A DNA stretch of 64,000 nt. Origin: Qipengyuania mesophila (lineage in GTDB: Bacteria; Pseudomonadota; Alphaproteobacteria; Sphingomonadales; Sphingomonadaceae). Shown here in pieces: positions 1-8,800 of this stretch. Made by a program: the position numbers and the translations under genes. Each line of letters opens with the position of its first letter. Positions within the stretch are counted from its first letter, which is position 1. Below the pieces are notes generated by a model. It saw only the letters and a list, made by a program, of their open reading frames with translations. It had not been told where the DNA came from and ran no database searches. The stretch is taken from positions 62,001 to 126,000 of the forward strand of contig NZ_JAIGNU010000001.1 of assembly GCF_019711655.1 (NCBI RefSeq), written 5' to 3'.

Positions 1-280
1 CCGGGCCGTAATTCGAGCCGTCGAACAGCGGGACGAGGCTGTCATCCGTCTCGGCAAGCCGTAGCATCGCCGCCCGCCCCGTCTCGGGCACCGGCCCGCA
101 GGCGCGGATCGCGGCGAAGACCAGCTCGCGGATCGCGCGGCGGTCCTTCGATCCGGCGAAGCGGTTGTTGCGGAACCAGTCGGCGAGGATGCGGTCGGCG
201 GGTGCGGCCTTGGCGCGCGCCGCCGCGATGATCGCGTCGAGCAGCTCGATCGCGGTCTGGACCCTGGCAGAGGGGGTCAT
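1..280 (-). CDS. RsmB/NOP-family rRNA cytosine-C5 methyltransferase, N-terminal part
   Basis: The first 93 residues read from an ATG whose complement ends at 280; the gene runs off the left edge. The visible part contains ADRILADWFRNNRFAGSKDRR-type sequence (about residues 27-48), which I recognise from the helical NusB-like N-terminal region of sphingomonad RsmB-like 16S rRNA m5C methyltransferases. The SAM-binding catalytic domain would lie outside the window, so activity cannot be checked here. It lies 15 bp downstream of guaB on the same strand, suggesting co-transcription, an arrangement I associate with this order. Confidence 0.7.
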   Translation of the reverse strand, partial: MTPSARVQTAIELLDAIIAAARAKAAPADRILADWFRNNRFAGSKDRRAIRELVFAAIRACGPVPETGRAAMLRLAETDDSLVPLFDGSNYGP

Positions 281-295
281 GCCTGAGCTCCGGGC

Positions 296-1816
<1,521 letters not shown>

Positions 1817-2161
1817 CTAGCTAGTGCCTCTCCCGACTTCCTTGCCACTTGCGCGGTGGCGATACAGGCGGAGGAAGACGAGCAGCGCCCCGACGGGAAA
1901 CAGGAACTGCAGCACCTGCGGTTGCCAGCGAGCATCGAGGCCAGTGAAAGACGCGGTCGGCAGCGCTATCCCGAAGAGCCAGTAGACCCGGTCGGGCCGC
2001 GCGAGGACAAGTGCCCCTCCCCCGACGCCGAAAAGTGCAAGGATCGACCAGAGCGGCTTGCGGGGAAGGCCCGGTTCGCGGAGCGCGAGCACCATCGCCG
2101 CCAGGCTGGCAAGCAGGCTGCCCGCCATGGCGGCGAGGAAGGCAATCTCGACCGTAGTCAT
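1817..2161 (-). CDS. Small integral membrane protein of unknown function
   Basis: A 114-residue protein with three likely membrane helices (about 5-27, 37-55 and 60-100, the last hydrophobic stretch perhaps split) and a basic C-terminus. I do not recognise the family. It starts 6 bp after the stop of the upstream dehydrogenase on the same strand, and guaB follows 58 bp later, so it may be in that transcript. Codon use resembles the neighbours. Confidence 0.6.
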   Translation of the reverse strand: MTTVEIAFLAAMAGSLLASLAAMVLALREPGLPRKPLWSILALFGVGGGALVLARPDRVYWLFGIALPTASFTGLDARWQPQVLQFLFPVGALLVFLRLYRHRASGKEVGRGTS

Positions 2162-2167
2162 GGAGCG

Positions 2168-2923
2168 TTATTCCGCAGTCCAGCCGCCGTCGATGCTCCA
2201 GTTGGCGCCGTTGACGTTCTGCATCTCGTCGCGGCAAAGGAACACGGCCAGCGCGCCGATTTCCTCGGGCTGGACGAACTTCTTGGTCGCCTGCTTCACC
2301 AGCAGCACGTCGTTGATCACCTCGTCGCGGGTCATGCCGCGCGCCTTCATCGTATCGGGGATCTGGTTCTCGACCAGCGGGGTCCAGACATAGCCGGGGC
2401 TGATGCAGTTCGCCGTCACTCCGTGCTCGGCGAGTTCGAGCGCGATGGTCTTGGTAAAGCCGTCGAGCCCGTGCTTGGCGGCATTGTAAGCGCCCTTGAA
2501 CGGGCTCGCGACCTTCGAATGCGCGCTCGCCGTGTTGATGATGCGACCCCAGCCCTTCTTCTTCATGCTCGGCACCGCGAGGCGCGTGGTGTGGAAGGCG
2601 GCACTCAGATTGAGTGCGAGGATGAGGTTCCACTTGTCGACCGGAAACTCCTCGACCGGGGCGACGTGCTGCATCCCGGCATTGTTGACGAGGATATCGA
2701 TCTCGCCCGCCTGCTCCATCATCGCCCCGACCTGCGCGACGTCGGTCAGGTCGGCACCCGAATGCGTGGCGCCCAGTTCCTCGCACAGTTTCGCGATCTC
2801 GTCCTCGTCGCCGAAGCCGTTGAGCACCACTCTGGCCCCCTCGCCCGCCAGCGCCCGCGCGATGGCGAGGCCGATACCGCTGGTCGATCCGGTGACGAGT
2901 GCGCGTTTTCCTTCGAGAAACAT
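2168..2923 (-). CDS. bdhA: 3-hydroxybutyrate dehydrogenase (SDR family)
   Basis: A 251-residue classical short-chain dehydrogenase: TGSTSGIG cofactor motif (about residues 11-18), NNAG (85-88), catalytic Ser near 136 and YNAAK (about 147-151). The segment PGYVWTPLVENQIPD and the following TMKARGMTRDEVINDVLL region match D-3-hydroxybutyrate dehydrogenases rather than generic SDRs. It would interconvert 3-hydroxybutyrate and acetoacetate with NAD. That fits the PHA synthase and depolymerase genes at 55.7-58.3 kb, although the loci are far apart. Confidence 0.85.
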   Translation of the reverse strand: MFLEGKRALVTGSTSGIGLAIARALAGEGARVVLNGFGDEDEIAKLCEELGATHSGADLTDVAQVGAMMEQAGEIDILVNNAGMQHVAPVEEFPVDKWNLILALNLSAAFHTTRLAVPSMKKKGWGRIINTASAHSKVASPFKGAYNAAKHGLDGFTKTIALELAEHGVTANCISPGYVWTPLVENQIPDTMKARGMTRDEVINDVLLVKQATKKFVQPEEIGALAVFLCRDEMQNVNGANWSIDGGWTAE

Positions 2924-3012
2924 TCGGGGCTCCAGGCGTTATGTCGATAATCGAAGGCCGACATCGCGCACATGGGGTGCGCTGTAAAGCGGCCATGCCA
3001 AAGGGGGAGCGC

Positions 3013-3867
3013 ATGCGGCTCAATCCGTTCAATACCGGGAATATCGACGTGCGTTCGAGCGGTGGCGGCATGCCCGGGGGCAAGGCCGGCGGCATCGGCT
3101 GCGGCACGATCGTGATCGCCGCGCTGGGATATTTCGTCTTCGGCCTCGATCCGATGCAGACTGCGGGGATGGTCGAAAGCGTCCAGCAGGGCCAGGAGCA
3201 GGCAGGGCCCGCCAATACCGACGAGCAGGCGATCTGTACCAGCAGCGCCTATGCGCGCGAGACCTGCAACGGCCTCCAGTCGCTCAACGAGACCTGGGGC
3301 CAGACCTTCTCGGCGCAGGGCTATGGCGACCAGTTCAAGCAGCCTACGCTCGATCTCTACGGCGGCGGTGGGGTGCGCACCGCCTGCGGCAGCGCCAATT
3401 CGGCGATGGGCCCGTTCTACTGCCCGGGCGACCAGACGATCTATATCGATACCAGCTTCTACGACACGCTCGAACGCCAGCTCGGCGCGGGCGGCGATTT
3501 CGCGCGCTACTACGTGCTCGCGCATGAATACGGCCACCACGTCCAGACGCTCACCGGGGTTTCGAACCAGATCCGCAGCGCGCAGGAACAGAACCCCCGC
3601 CGCGCGAACCAGCTGCAGGTGCTGATGGAACTGCAGGCCGATTGCTACGCGGGCGTGTGGGCGGGCAAGAACCGCAACCTCATCGAGCCGGGCGATATCG
3701 AGGAAGGCATGCAGGCCGCCGCCGCGATCGGCGACGACCGCCTGACCGGGGGACGCGTCTCGAGCGAGAACTTCACCCACGGCACCAGCCAGCAGCGCAG
3801 CGATGCGCTGCGGCTCGGCCTCCAGGGCGACGACCGCGCCTGCGACCGGATCACAGCAGTCGGCTGA
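3013..3867 (+). CDS. YpfJ-like neutral zinc metallopeptidase
   Basis: A 284-residue membrane-anchored protein. After a Gly-rich segment, one transmembrane helix (about residues 28-48) is followed by a periplasmic zinc-metallopeptidase domain of the YpfJ/putative neutral zinc metallopeptidase family, with LAHEYGHHVQ as the HExxH motif and ELQADCYAG as the downstream acidic ligand region. I chose the ATG at 3013 because AAGGGGGAG lies just upstream; an ATG at 2995 is in frame. The physiological substrate is unknown. It is divergent from the dehydrogenase gene. Confidence 0.85.
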   Translation: MRLNPFNTGNIDVRSSGGGMPGGKAGGIGCGTIVIAALGYFVFGLDPMQTAGMVESVQQGQEQAGPANTDEQAICTSSAYARETCNGLQSLNETWGQTFSAQGYGDQFKQPTLDLYGGGGVRTACGSANSAMGPFYCPGDQTIYIDTSFYDTLERQLGAGGDFARYYVLAHEYGHHVQTLTGVSNQIRSAQEQNPRRANQLQVLMELQADCYAGVWAGKNRNLIEPGDIEEGMQAAAAIGDDRLTGGRVSSENFTHGTSQQRSDALRLGLQGDDRACDRITAVG

Positions 3868-3888
3868 GTCCCGGCACATCCATGGGAA

Positions 3889-3915
3889 AGGGCGCGGGCC
3901 AGCCGGCCGCGCCCT
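3889..3915. terminator. Stem-loop between convergent genes
   Basis: Perfect 9-bp arms (AGGGCGCGG at 3889-3897 and CCGCGCCCT at 3907-3915) around a 9-base GC-rich loop. It sits between the stop of the metallopeptidase gene and the stop of the BlaR1-like gene, so it may end transcripts from both sides. No U-tract follows, so intrinsic termination is not certain. Confidence 0.45.
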
Positions 3916-3936
3916 CCCAGGGCCGCGCTGCAGGGG

Positions 3937-5766
3937 TCAGCGCGAATGTTCGGCGATTTCCTCGTCGAGTTCACGCAAGGCCTCGGCCCGCGCTTCGCTT
4001 GACAGGTTGCGGTCGCGCGCGATCGCATGGCGCGCGGACTGCATGGCCTTGAGCGCGACGCGATCGCCGAACTCCTCGCAGACGTAGAGCACGGTCCGGC
4101 CCCTGCTGTCGGTTCGGCTGGTCACGGGCGACTCGTTATCGATGCACTTCTCGACGACACGCGGTGCCGATGCCCTCGCGGCAGCCGCCGACGCATGCGC
4201 TTCGGCGATCGCGACGCGGCTCTCGGCATGCACCCTGGCGGTAGCCTTGCGCAGTTCACGCTGCATTTCACCATCGGCGCGCATCTGGTCGAGCGCTCTC
4301 TCCATCTCGACGCTGAATTCACCGCCCTCGGCGAACTTGAGCCGCAGCTTCTTCATTTCCTTTTCGAACGCCTTGCGTTCGGAGGCCGACATCTCGTCCC
4401 AATCCTTGCCGTTCCAGTTGATCTGGCGGTGGGAGAGCGCATCGTGGTCGCCTCGCGCAATCTCGCGCTCGATTTCGCGAAGTTCCGCCCGCGCTTCGGC
4501 CATCTCTTCGCGCGCTTCCTGGGCTCTTTCACGCGCCTCTGCGGCTCGCTCACGCGCTTCTTCGGCTCGTTCGCGGCTTTCCTCCATGCGGTCGCGCAGG
4601 GCATCGGCAAAGGCCTCGGAATCGAGGAAGGCGAGCTGGGCGTGCTCGGCGATCGGCGCGGGATCGGCCAGCATGTCCGGTTCGGCCACCGGGTTCACCA
4701 TCCCCGTCATTTCGGGCTGCGCCTCGCCCGCCAGCGCCGGCGCGGCGCCGACATAGCAGATGCTAGCGGTCATCGGCAGCGCCAGAAGCGCGGCGCCAAC
4801 GGCCCCGCGCGCGGCCATGCGGCGACGACGCGAGTCGTCGGTCATGGGCAGGTTCCGCAGGCGGTGGATGATCGACTTGTCGCCGAGCACGGGGCAGGCC
4901 ATCGGAGCAGCCAGCGCGGGTCGGGGGCATATTTGCGGGCGACGCGCGAAATCGGCGATCACCGCGGCGTAGGCGGCGCGCTCGTCGCGGCTGCGGCTGG
5001 CGACCACGCGGGCGTCGCAGGCGGCCTCCTGGTCGCGGCGCATGGCGGTCCAGCCCATCCAGCCGAGCGGGTTGAACCAGTGCACGGCGAAGAGCGGCTG
5101 GATCAGCACGTTGACGAGGATATCGTGCCCGCGATGGTGCGCCAGCTCGTGCGCAATGGCGAGATCGCGGACCTGGCGCGGGCGGCTGGCCATGAAGCCG
5201 TCGGGCAGTGCGATGACCTTGTCGAAGACGCCGAAGGCCATCGGTCCCGAGATCGCGGGCGTCTCGACCAGGCGGATACTGCCGACCTCGCCCATCGGGC
5301 GGGCGTCCTCGAGCAGCTCGCGACGGAGCTCACCATAGAGCCAGAAGCGGCGAATGAGGAAGATCGCGGCGCCGAGCAGCCACAGGAACACCAGCGGGGT
5401 GACGAAGTCGATCGGCGATTCGAGCGGCACCGGCGCGACCGGGACAACGAATGATGCCTGCGACAGTCCGGCGTCAGCAGCGGGCGCGGCGGCGGCGAAA
5501 TCGGCCATCGCCGGATCGAACTCGGCCATGGCCGGTTCGAAGGCGGTCTCGGTCTGCAGGAACGAAGGCTGCATCCAGGCGGGCAACTGGACCGGCGGGA
5601 ACAGCAGCCGGGCGAGCGGCAGGAACCACAGAGCATAGGCGGCGCCAGCGCCGAGATGGCGCCCGACGGGGCGGCGCAGCAGCAGCGCGACGCCGATGAG
5701 CACGCCGGTCCACAGTAGCGTATCGAACAGGAACCAGTCCCAATAGTCGCGAAATAGCTCGGTCAT
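3937..5766 (-). CDS. BlaR1-type M56 family metallopeptidase/sensor
   Basis: A 609-residue membrane protein. The N-terminal half has hydrophobic helices (about 10-30, 42-60, 122-140) and the cytosolic gluzincin motif HELAHH (residues 206-211), followed by the family's HWFNPLGW and DQEAACDARV elements. A further membrane helix lies near 320. The C-terminal half, presumably periplasmic, has no penicillin-binding-protein-like sensor domain. It is a long charged Glu/Arg/Ala coiled coil (about 385-490) plus an ordinary tail. It should transduce an envelope signal by cleaving the BlaI-like repressor encoded just upstream. Its start overlaps the BlaI stop by 4 bp (translational coupling). Confidence 0.85.
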   Translation of the reverse strand: MTELFRDYWDWFLFDTLLWTGVLIGVALLLRRPVGRHLGAGAAYALWFLPLARLLFPPVQLPAWMQPSFLQTETAFEPAMAEFDPAMADFAAAAPAADAGLSQASFVVPVAPVPLESPIDFVTPLVFLWLLGAAIFLIRRFWLYGELRRELLEDARPMGEVGSIRLVETPAISGPMAFGVFDKVIALPDGFMASRPRQVRDLAIAHELAHHRGHDILVNVLIQPLFAVHWFNPLGWMGWTAMRRDQEAACDARVVASRSRDERAAYAAVIADFARRPQICPRPALAAPMACPVLGDKSIIHRLRNLPMTDDSRRRRMAARGAVGAALLALPMTASICYVGAAPALAGEAQPEMTGMVNPVAEPDMLADPAPIAEHAQLAFLDSEAFADALRDRMEESRERAEEARERAAEARERAQEAREEMAEARAELREIEREIARGDHDALSHRQINWNGKDWDEMSASERKAFEKEMKKLRLKFAEGGEFSVEMERALDQMRADGEMQRELRKATARVHAESRVAIAEAHASAAAARASAPRVVEKCIDNESPVTSRTDSRGRTVLYVCEEFGDRVALKAMQSARHAIARDRNLSSEARAEALRELDEEIAEHSR

Positions 5767-6152
5767 TTGCGCATCTCCCTCAAGAGCGCTTCGATTTCGG
5801 CGAGATCCTCGTCACTCAGCGCCTCGCTCTCGGCAAGCTGCGCGAAGAGCGGTGCTGCGCGCCCGCCGAACAGCCGGTCGACCAGGCGACGGCTTTCACC
5901 TCCGACATAGTCGGAGCGTTCGATCAGCGGACGATAGAGGAATTTACGACCCTCGGGTTCGGTGCCGACAACCTCCTTCTGGACGAGGCGGCTGAGCAGC
6001 GTCTTGACGGTGGGGATCGACCAGTCGCGCTGGGCGCAGATCGCATCGCAGACTTCGGAAGCGGAGATGGGATTCTGGTCCCACAGCACTTCCATCACCG
6101 CGTGTTCGGCCTCGCTGATCCGTTCTCCGGGTGCATCCTTGCGCTTGGCCAT
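5763..6152 (-). CDS. BlaI/MecI/CopY-family transcriptional repressor
   Basis: A 129-residue winged-helix repressor with SEAEHAVMEVLWDQNPIS at the N-terminus, PTVKTLLSRLVQKEVV as the recognition-helix region, and FLYRPLI before the dimerisation helices, all typical of BlaI/MecI. It overlaps the M56 protease gene by 4 bp. By family analogy it is inactivated by proteolysis by its partner. Operator-like dyads lie 16-60 bp upstream of its start, suggesting autoregulation. Confidence 0.9.
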   Translation of the reverse strand: MAKRKDAPGERISEAEHAVMEVLWDQNPISASEVCDAICAQRDWSIPTVKTLLSRLVQKEVVGTEPEGRKFLYRPLIERSDYVGGESRRLVDRLFGGRAAPLFAQLAESEALSDEDLAEIEALLREMRK

Positions 6153-6167
6153 TTCCCACTCCGTAAG

Positions 6168-6212
6168 CGTAATTCTTCGATTACGTCTGTAGCCGCAACG
6201 ACTACGCCTGTA
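6168..6212. promoter_or_regulatory. Candidate BlaI-type operator cluster
   Basis: Three dyads sit upstream of the BlaI-like gene. CGTAAT-N6-ATTACG (6168-6185) is a perfect inverted repeat. TACGTCTGTA (6182-6191) and TACGCCTGTA (6203-6212) both keep the TAC...GTA outer bases of the BlaI/MecI operator (TACAnnTGTA) and are spaced 21 bp apart, two helical turns. Repressor binding is inferred. The cyclophilin gene starts 70 bp to the right, so it could share the control. Confidence 0.55.
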
Positions 6213-6282
6213 AACCTGTAGCCTGGATGAACGGGCGCGAAACGCGCTTGCTTCTCGACCAACGCCCTATCAGGGTGGATGA

Positions 6283-6948
6283 ATGACACGCGCCGTCGCC
6301 CTGCTCGCCCCCCTTGCGTTCCTCGCCTCACCGCTGCTCGCGCAGGAGGCTGCCCCGGATGCGCCGCACGAATTCACGACGCAACTGGTGGTGATAGAGA
6401 CCACCAAGGGCGACATTACCGTGGCGATCGAGACCGAGCGCGCGCCGATTACCGCCGCCAATTTCCTGCGCTATGTCGACGAGGACCGCTTCGACGGCAC
6501 GCATTTCTACCGCGCGATGCATCTCGACTGGGGCGAGCCGCCCAACGGGCTGCTGCAGGGCGGGACGCAGATGGACCCCGAGCGCGTCCTGCCGCCGATC
6601 GCGCATGAACCGACCACGGAAACGGGGCTCAGCCATACCGACGGGGCGCTGTCGATGGCGCGCTACGATCCGGGCAGCGCGACCGGAGACTTCTCGATCA
6701 TGATCAAGGACCAGACGGGGCTCGACGCCACGCCCGGCTCGTCCGATCCGAGCCTGCAGGCCGGTTTCGCCGTGTTCGGCCATGTCGTCGCGGGGATGGA
6801 CGTGGTCAACGCGATCCACGCCATGCCGCCCGATCCCGACAAGGGCGAAGGCTGGATGAAGGGGCAGCTGCTCGCCGATCCGGTCGAGATCGTCGACATG
6901 CGGCGGGTGGAGACGTTGCCCGAGGAAGCACCAGCGGAAGGCGGGTGA
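6283..6948 (+). CDS. Secreted cyclophilin-type peptidyl-prolyl cis-trans isomerase
   Basis: A 221-residue protein with a Sec signal peptide (basic start, hydrophobic stretch to ALAQ-like SPLLAQ, residues 1-21). The cyclophilin fold follows: VVIETTKGDITVAIE, ITAANFLRYVD, FDGTHFYRAM and LSHTDGALSMAR-like segments. It should assist folding of periplasmic proteins. The last roughly 110 bp are duplicated at 8684-8800 as a remnant, flanking the nitric-oxide cassette. Usual length for the family with a signal peptide. Confidence 0.9.
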   Translation: MTRAVALLAPLAFLASPLLAQEAAPDAPHEFTTQLVVIETTKGDITVAIETERAPITAANFLRYVDEDRFDGTHFYRAMHLDWGEPPNGLLQGGTQMDPERVLPPIAHEPTTETGLSHTDGALSMARYDPGSATGDFSIMIKDQTGLDATPGSSDPSLQAGFAVFGHVVAGMDVVNAIHAMPPDPDKGEGWMKGQLLADPVEIVDMRRVETLPEEAPAEGG

Positions 6949-6956
6949 CGCGCCGC

Positions 6957-7232
6957 TCAGAACTGGTGCTGGAAGGCAATCGATAGGCTGAAGGCGCACT
7001 GTGGTTCGAGATGATGCGGGCGCGCCGGCGGAATGACCGCAATGTCGCCCTCACCAAGGCGGACAGGAGCGCCATTCCCGTCGTCCCACACGAGCAGGAC
7101 TTCGCCGGCAATCATGTCGAGACGCCCCCAGCAACCCGCCTTGAGGCGGTGCTCCTTCAGCAAGCCCTGCGGCAGGGTGCGCTCGTCGAACGGCCCGATG
7201 GTTCGGTAGGTCTCCAGCCGCGCCGCGTTCAT
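6957..7232 (-). CDS. DUF1971 / YeaR-TehB-like cupin protein
   Basis: A 91-residue small cupin. Recognisable features are FDERTLPQGLLKEHRLKAG, WGRLDMIAGEV and a PPARPHHLEP segment, as in the YeaR/TehB N-terminal domain (DUF1971). In E. coli, yeaR belongs to the NsrR regulon. Here the gene ends an apparent operon with a truncated haemoglobin, next to an NsrR-like gene, so a role in nitric oxide or nitrite stress is reasonable. Its ATG overlaps the stop of the upstream membrane-protein gene by 4 bp. The biochemical function of the family is not settled. Confidence 0.8.
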   Translation of the reverse strand: MNAARLETYRTIGPFDERTLPQGLLKEHRLKAGCWGRLDMIAGEVLLVWDDGNGAPVRLGEGDIAVIPPARPHHLEPQCAFSLSIAFQHQF

Positions 7233-7678
7233 GCGGAAAGGGCGCAGATGATCGCGATCCCGATGGCGAACAGGGCAAGGACAACCGGTACGATCAGCAC
7301 CTGGGCAAAGACCGTGCGCGATTCCATCGGACCCGTCCAGGTCGACAAGGCCTGCCCCCGGTCGAGCGGGGAGCGTGCCTCGGGGCCCGCCTGCCGCGCA
7401 CCGATCCGTGCCACCCCGAAAAAGACGAAAGTGTAGAGGACCGAGATCACGATGGCGAAACGGGCCGCCCCGCTGCCGCCGGTCGCGATCGCGATGGCAC
7501 CGAAAAAGACGCCATAGCAGGCGAGCATCGAGAGCCACAGCCTGCGCGGCAACTGGAAGCCGGGGTTGGCCGGTGGGACGAGCGGCGCGGCATGGGGAAG
7601 AAAGGCGGCATCGAGCGCCTCCAGTTCCGCGGCTGCATCGCCTACGTCGACATTCGGGAAATCGTGCTGCTCATACAT
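7229..7678 (-). CDS. Small membrane protein in the truncated-haemoglobin operon
   Basis: A 149-residue protein with an acidic soluble N-terminus (about 1-45) and three predicted membrane helices (about 47-66, 72-92, 123-147). I do not recognise a named family. It overlaps the haemoglobin gene by 8 bp and the DUF1971 gene by 4 bp, so the three are co-translated. The context suggests a membrane component of a nitric-oxide response, but that is inference only. Confidence 0.6.
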   Translation of the reverse strand: MYEQHDFPNVDVGDAAAELEALDAAFLPHAAPLVPPANPGFQLPRRLWLSMLACYGVFFGAIAIATGGSGAARFAIVISVLYTFVFFGVARIGARQAGPEARSPLDRGQALSTWTGPMESRTVFAQVLIVPVVLALFAIGIAIICALSA

Positions 7679-8150
7679 GCGGGAGGTCCTTTCCTGCTCG
7701 CGAGCCGACCAGCCCGTCGCGGCGGACGGCGATCCCGGTCAGCAGGCTGTCGGCTATGGAACGCGCGCGCGCCGCGACGAGGAGCGTTCCCCCGGGGCTC
7801 TCCTCGAGGTCGCGCAATGTGGCGTAGAACAAGTCGAGCCAGCGGCTGAAATGCCGCTCCTCGAGTCCGGGAATGGCCATGTGCTGGCGCATCGGGTTGC
7901 CCGAGAATTCGCCACTGTTGAACAGGATCGAGCGCCAGAAGCTCTTCATCCGTTCGAGATGTATCGGCCAGTCCGCGATCCTGTCGGAGAAGATCGGCCC
8001 GAGCAGTGGGTCCTCGCGCACGGCGGCGTAGAAACTCTCGACCAGTCGCGCGACGAAAGCCTCGTCCACGCCGAGCGCTTCGGCCTCGGCACGCTTGGCG
8101 GCGCGGGCCGCCTGAACCTCTTCCCGCGATCGTTCCCGGACTTGCTGCAT
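7671..8150 (-). CDS. Group III truncated haemoglobin
   Basis: A 159-residue globin with FYAAVREDPLLGPIFSDRI in the B-E region, MKSFWRSILFNSGEFSGNPMRQH around the distal/E-F region and HFSRWLDLFYATL with the proximal His. This pattern is that of group III (P-type) truncated haemoglobins, which bind haem and are implicated in NO or oxygen chemistry. A helical, Ala/Arg-rich extension precedes the globin fold. It is the first gene of a three-gene operon, divergent from an NsrR-like regulator whose probable operator lies 23 bp upstream. Confidence 0.85.
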   Translation of the reverse strand: MQQVRERSREEVQAARAAKRAEAEALGVDEAFVARLVESFYAAVREDPLLGPIFSDRIADWPIHLERMKSFWRSILFNSGEFSGNPMRQHMAIPGLEERHFSRWLDLFYATLRDLEESPGGTLLVAARARSIADSLLTGIAVRRDGLVGSRAGKDLPHV

Positions 8151-8172
8151 GGATTCTTACCGACTCATTATC

Positions 8173-8189
8173 AGGTATATGAGATACCT
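8173..8189. promoter_or_regulatory. Candidate NsrR/Rrf2 operator
   Basis: A perfect inverted repeat AGGTAT-N5-ATACCT lies between the divergent haemoglobin and NsrR-like genes. A further AATATACCTC half-site lies near 8219-8230, overlapping the start region of the regulator gene. Its size and position suit an Rrf2-family dimer site controlling both genes. Binding is not shown by sequence alone. Confidence 0.5.
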
Positions 8190-8234
8190 TTTATCGGCCT
8201 TGCCGCGAAAAGCAATATTCAATATACCTCTTTT

Positions 8235-8669
8235 ATGCAGTTGAACCTTCGCACCGATTACGCGCTCCGCACGCTCATGGCGCTGGCCGCGACCGACGAG
8301 ACGATTTCGATCGACTGGATCGCGGAACGCTATGCCATCTCGCGCAACCATCTCGCCAAGGTGGCGCAGGATCTTGCCGCGGCGGGATTCGTCGAAACGC
8401 AGCGCGGTCGCGGCGGGGGTCTGCGGCTGGCGCGCCCGGCAGAGCAGATCAATGTCGGCGACGTCGTGCGCCGGCTCGAACATTTCGAGGGCTTCGTGGC
8501 CTGCATGGGCGGCAAGGCCGAATGCGCGATCGACGGATCCTGCGGCCTCAAGCCGGCACTTTCGGGCGCGCTCGAGGCGTTTCTCGGCCATCTCGAAGGC
8601 TATACGCTCGCGGACATAACCGGCAGCCCGGCCAAGTTGCTTCGCCAGCTCGCGAGCCACGCGAACTGA
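8235..8669 (+). CDS. nsrR: Rrf2-family regulator, NsrR-like
   Basis: A 144-residue winged-helix protein: LRTDYALRTLMALA at the N-terminus, ISRNHLAKVAQDLAAAGFV as the recognition helix and RGRGGGLRLAR as the wing. Three cysteines (about 90, 97 and 103, ending in CGLKPAL) sit where NsrR binds its Fe-S cluster. NsrR represses NO-detoxification genes and is relieved by NO. The divergent truncated-haemoglobin/YeaR-like operon is a fitting target. Other Rrf2 subgroups (IscR, RirA) have different spacing and context, so NsrR is the best call. Confidence 0.85.
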   Translation: MQLNLRTDYALRTLMALAATDETISIDWIAERYAISRNHLAKVAQDLAAAGFVETQRGRGGGLRLARPAEQINVGDVVRRLEHFEGFVACMGGKAECAIDGSCGLKPALSGALEAFLGHLEGYTLADITGSPAKLLRQLASHAN

Positions 8670-8686
8670 AACCTCTCGAACAGGCC

Positions 8687-8800
8687 ATGGCGGGATTATC
8701 CGGCGAGGCCGAAGGTTGCATGGAGGGGCAGCTGCCCGCCGACCCGGTCGAGATAGTCGAGCTGCGACGGGTGGAGGCGCCTGCCGATCCGACCGGCTAG
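8687..8800 (+). pseudogene. Remnant of a cyclophilin gene 3' end
   Basis: Translation of this short open stretch gives MEGQLPADPVEIVELRRVE, clearly homologous and in the same frame to the C-terminus of the secreted cyclophilin at 6283-6948 (MKGQLLADPVEIVDMRRVE). The DNA aligns without gaps from about 8684 to 8778 with 6811-6919 region sequence. No cyclophilin core precedes it. It is therefore a decayed or truncated second copy, in direct orientation, on the far side of the NO-response cassette. Its TAG stop overlaps the convergent lipoprotein stop. Confidence 0.7.
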
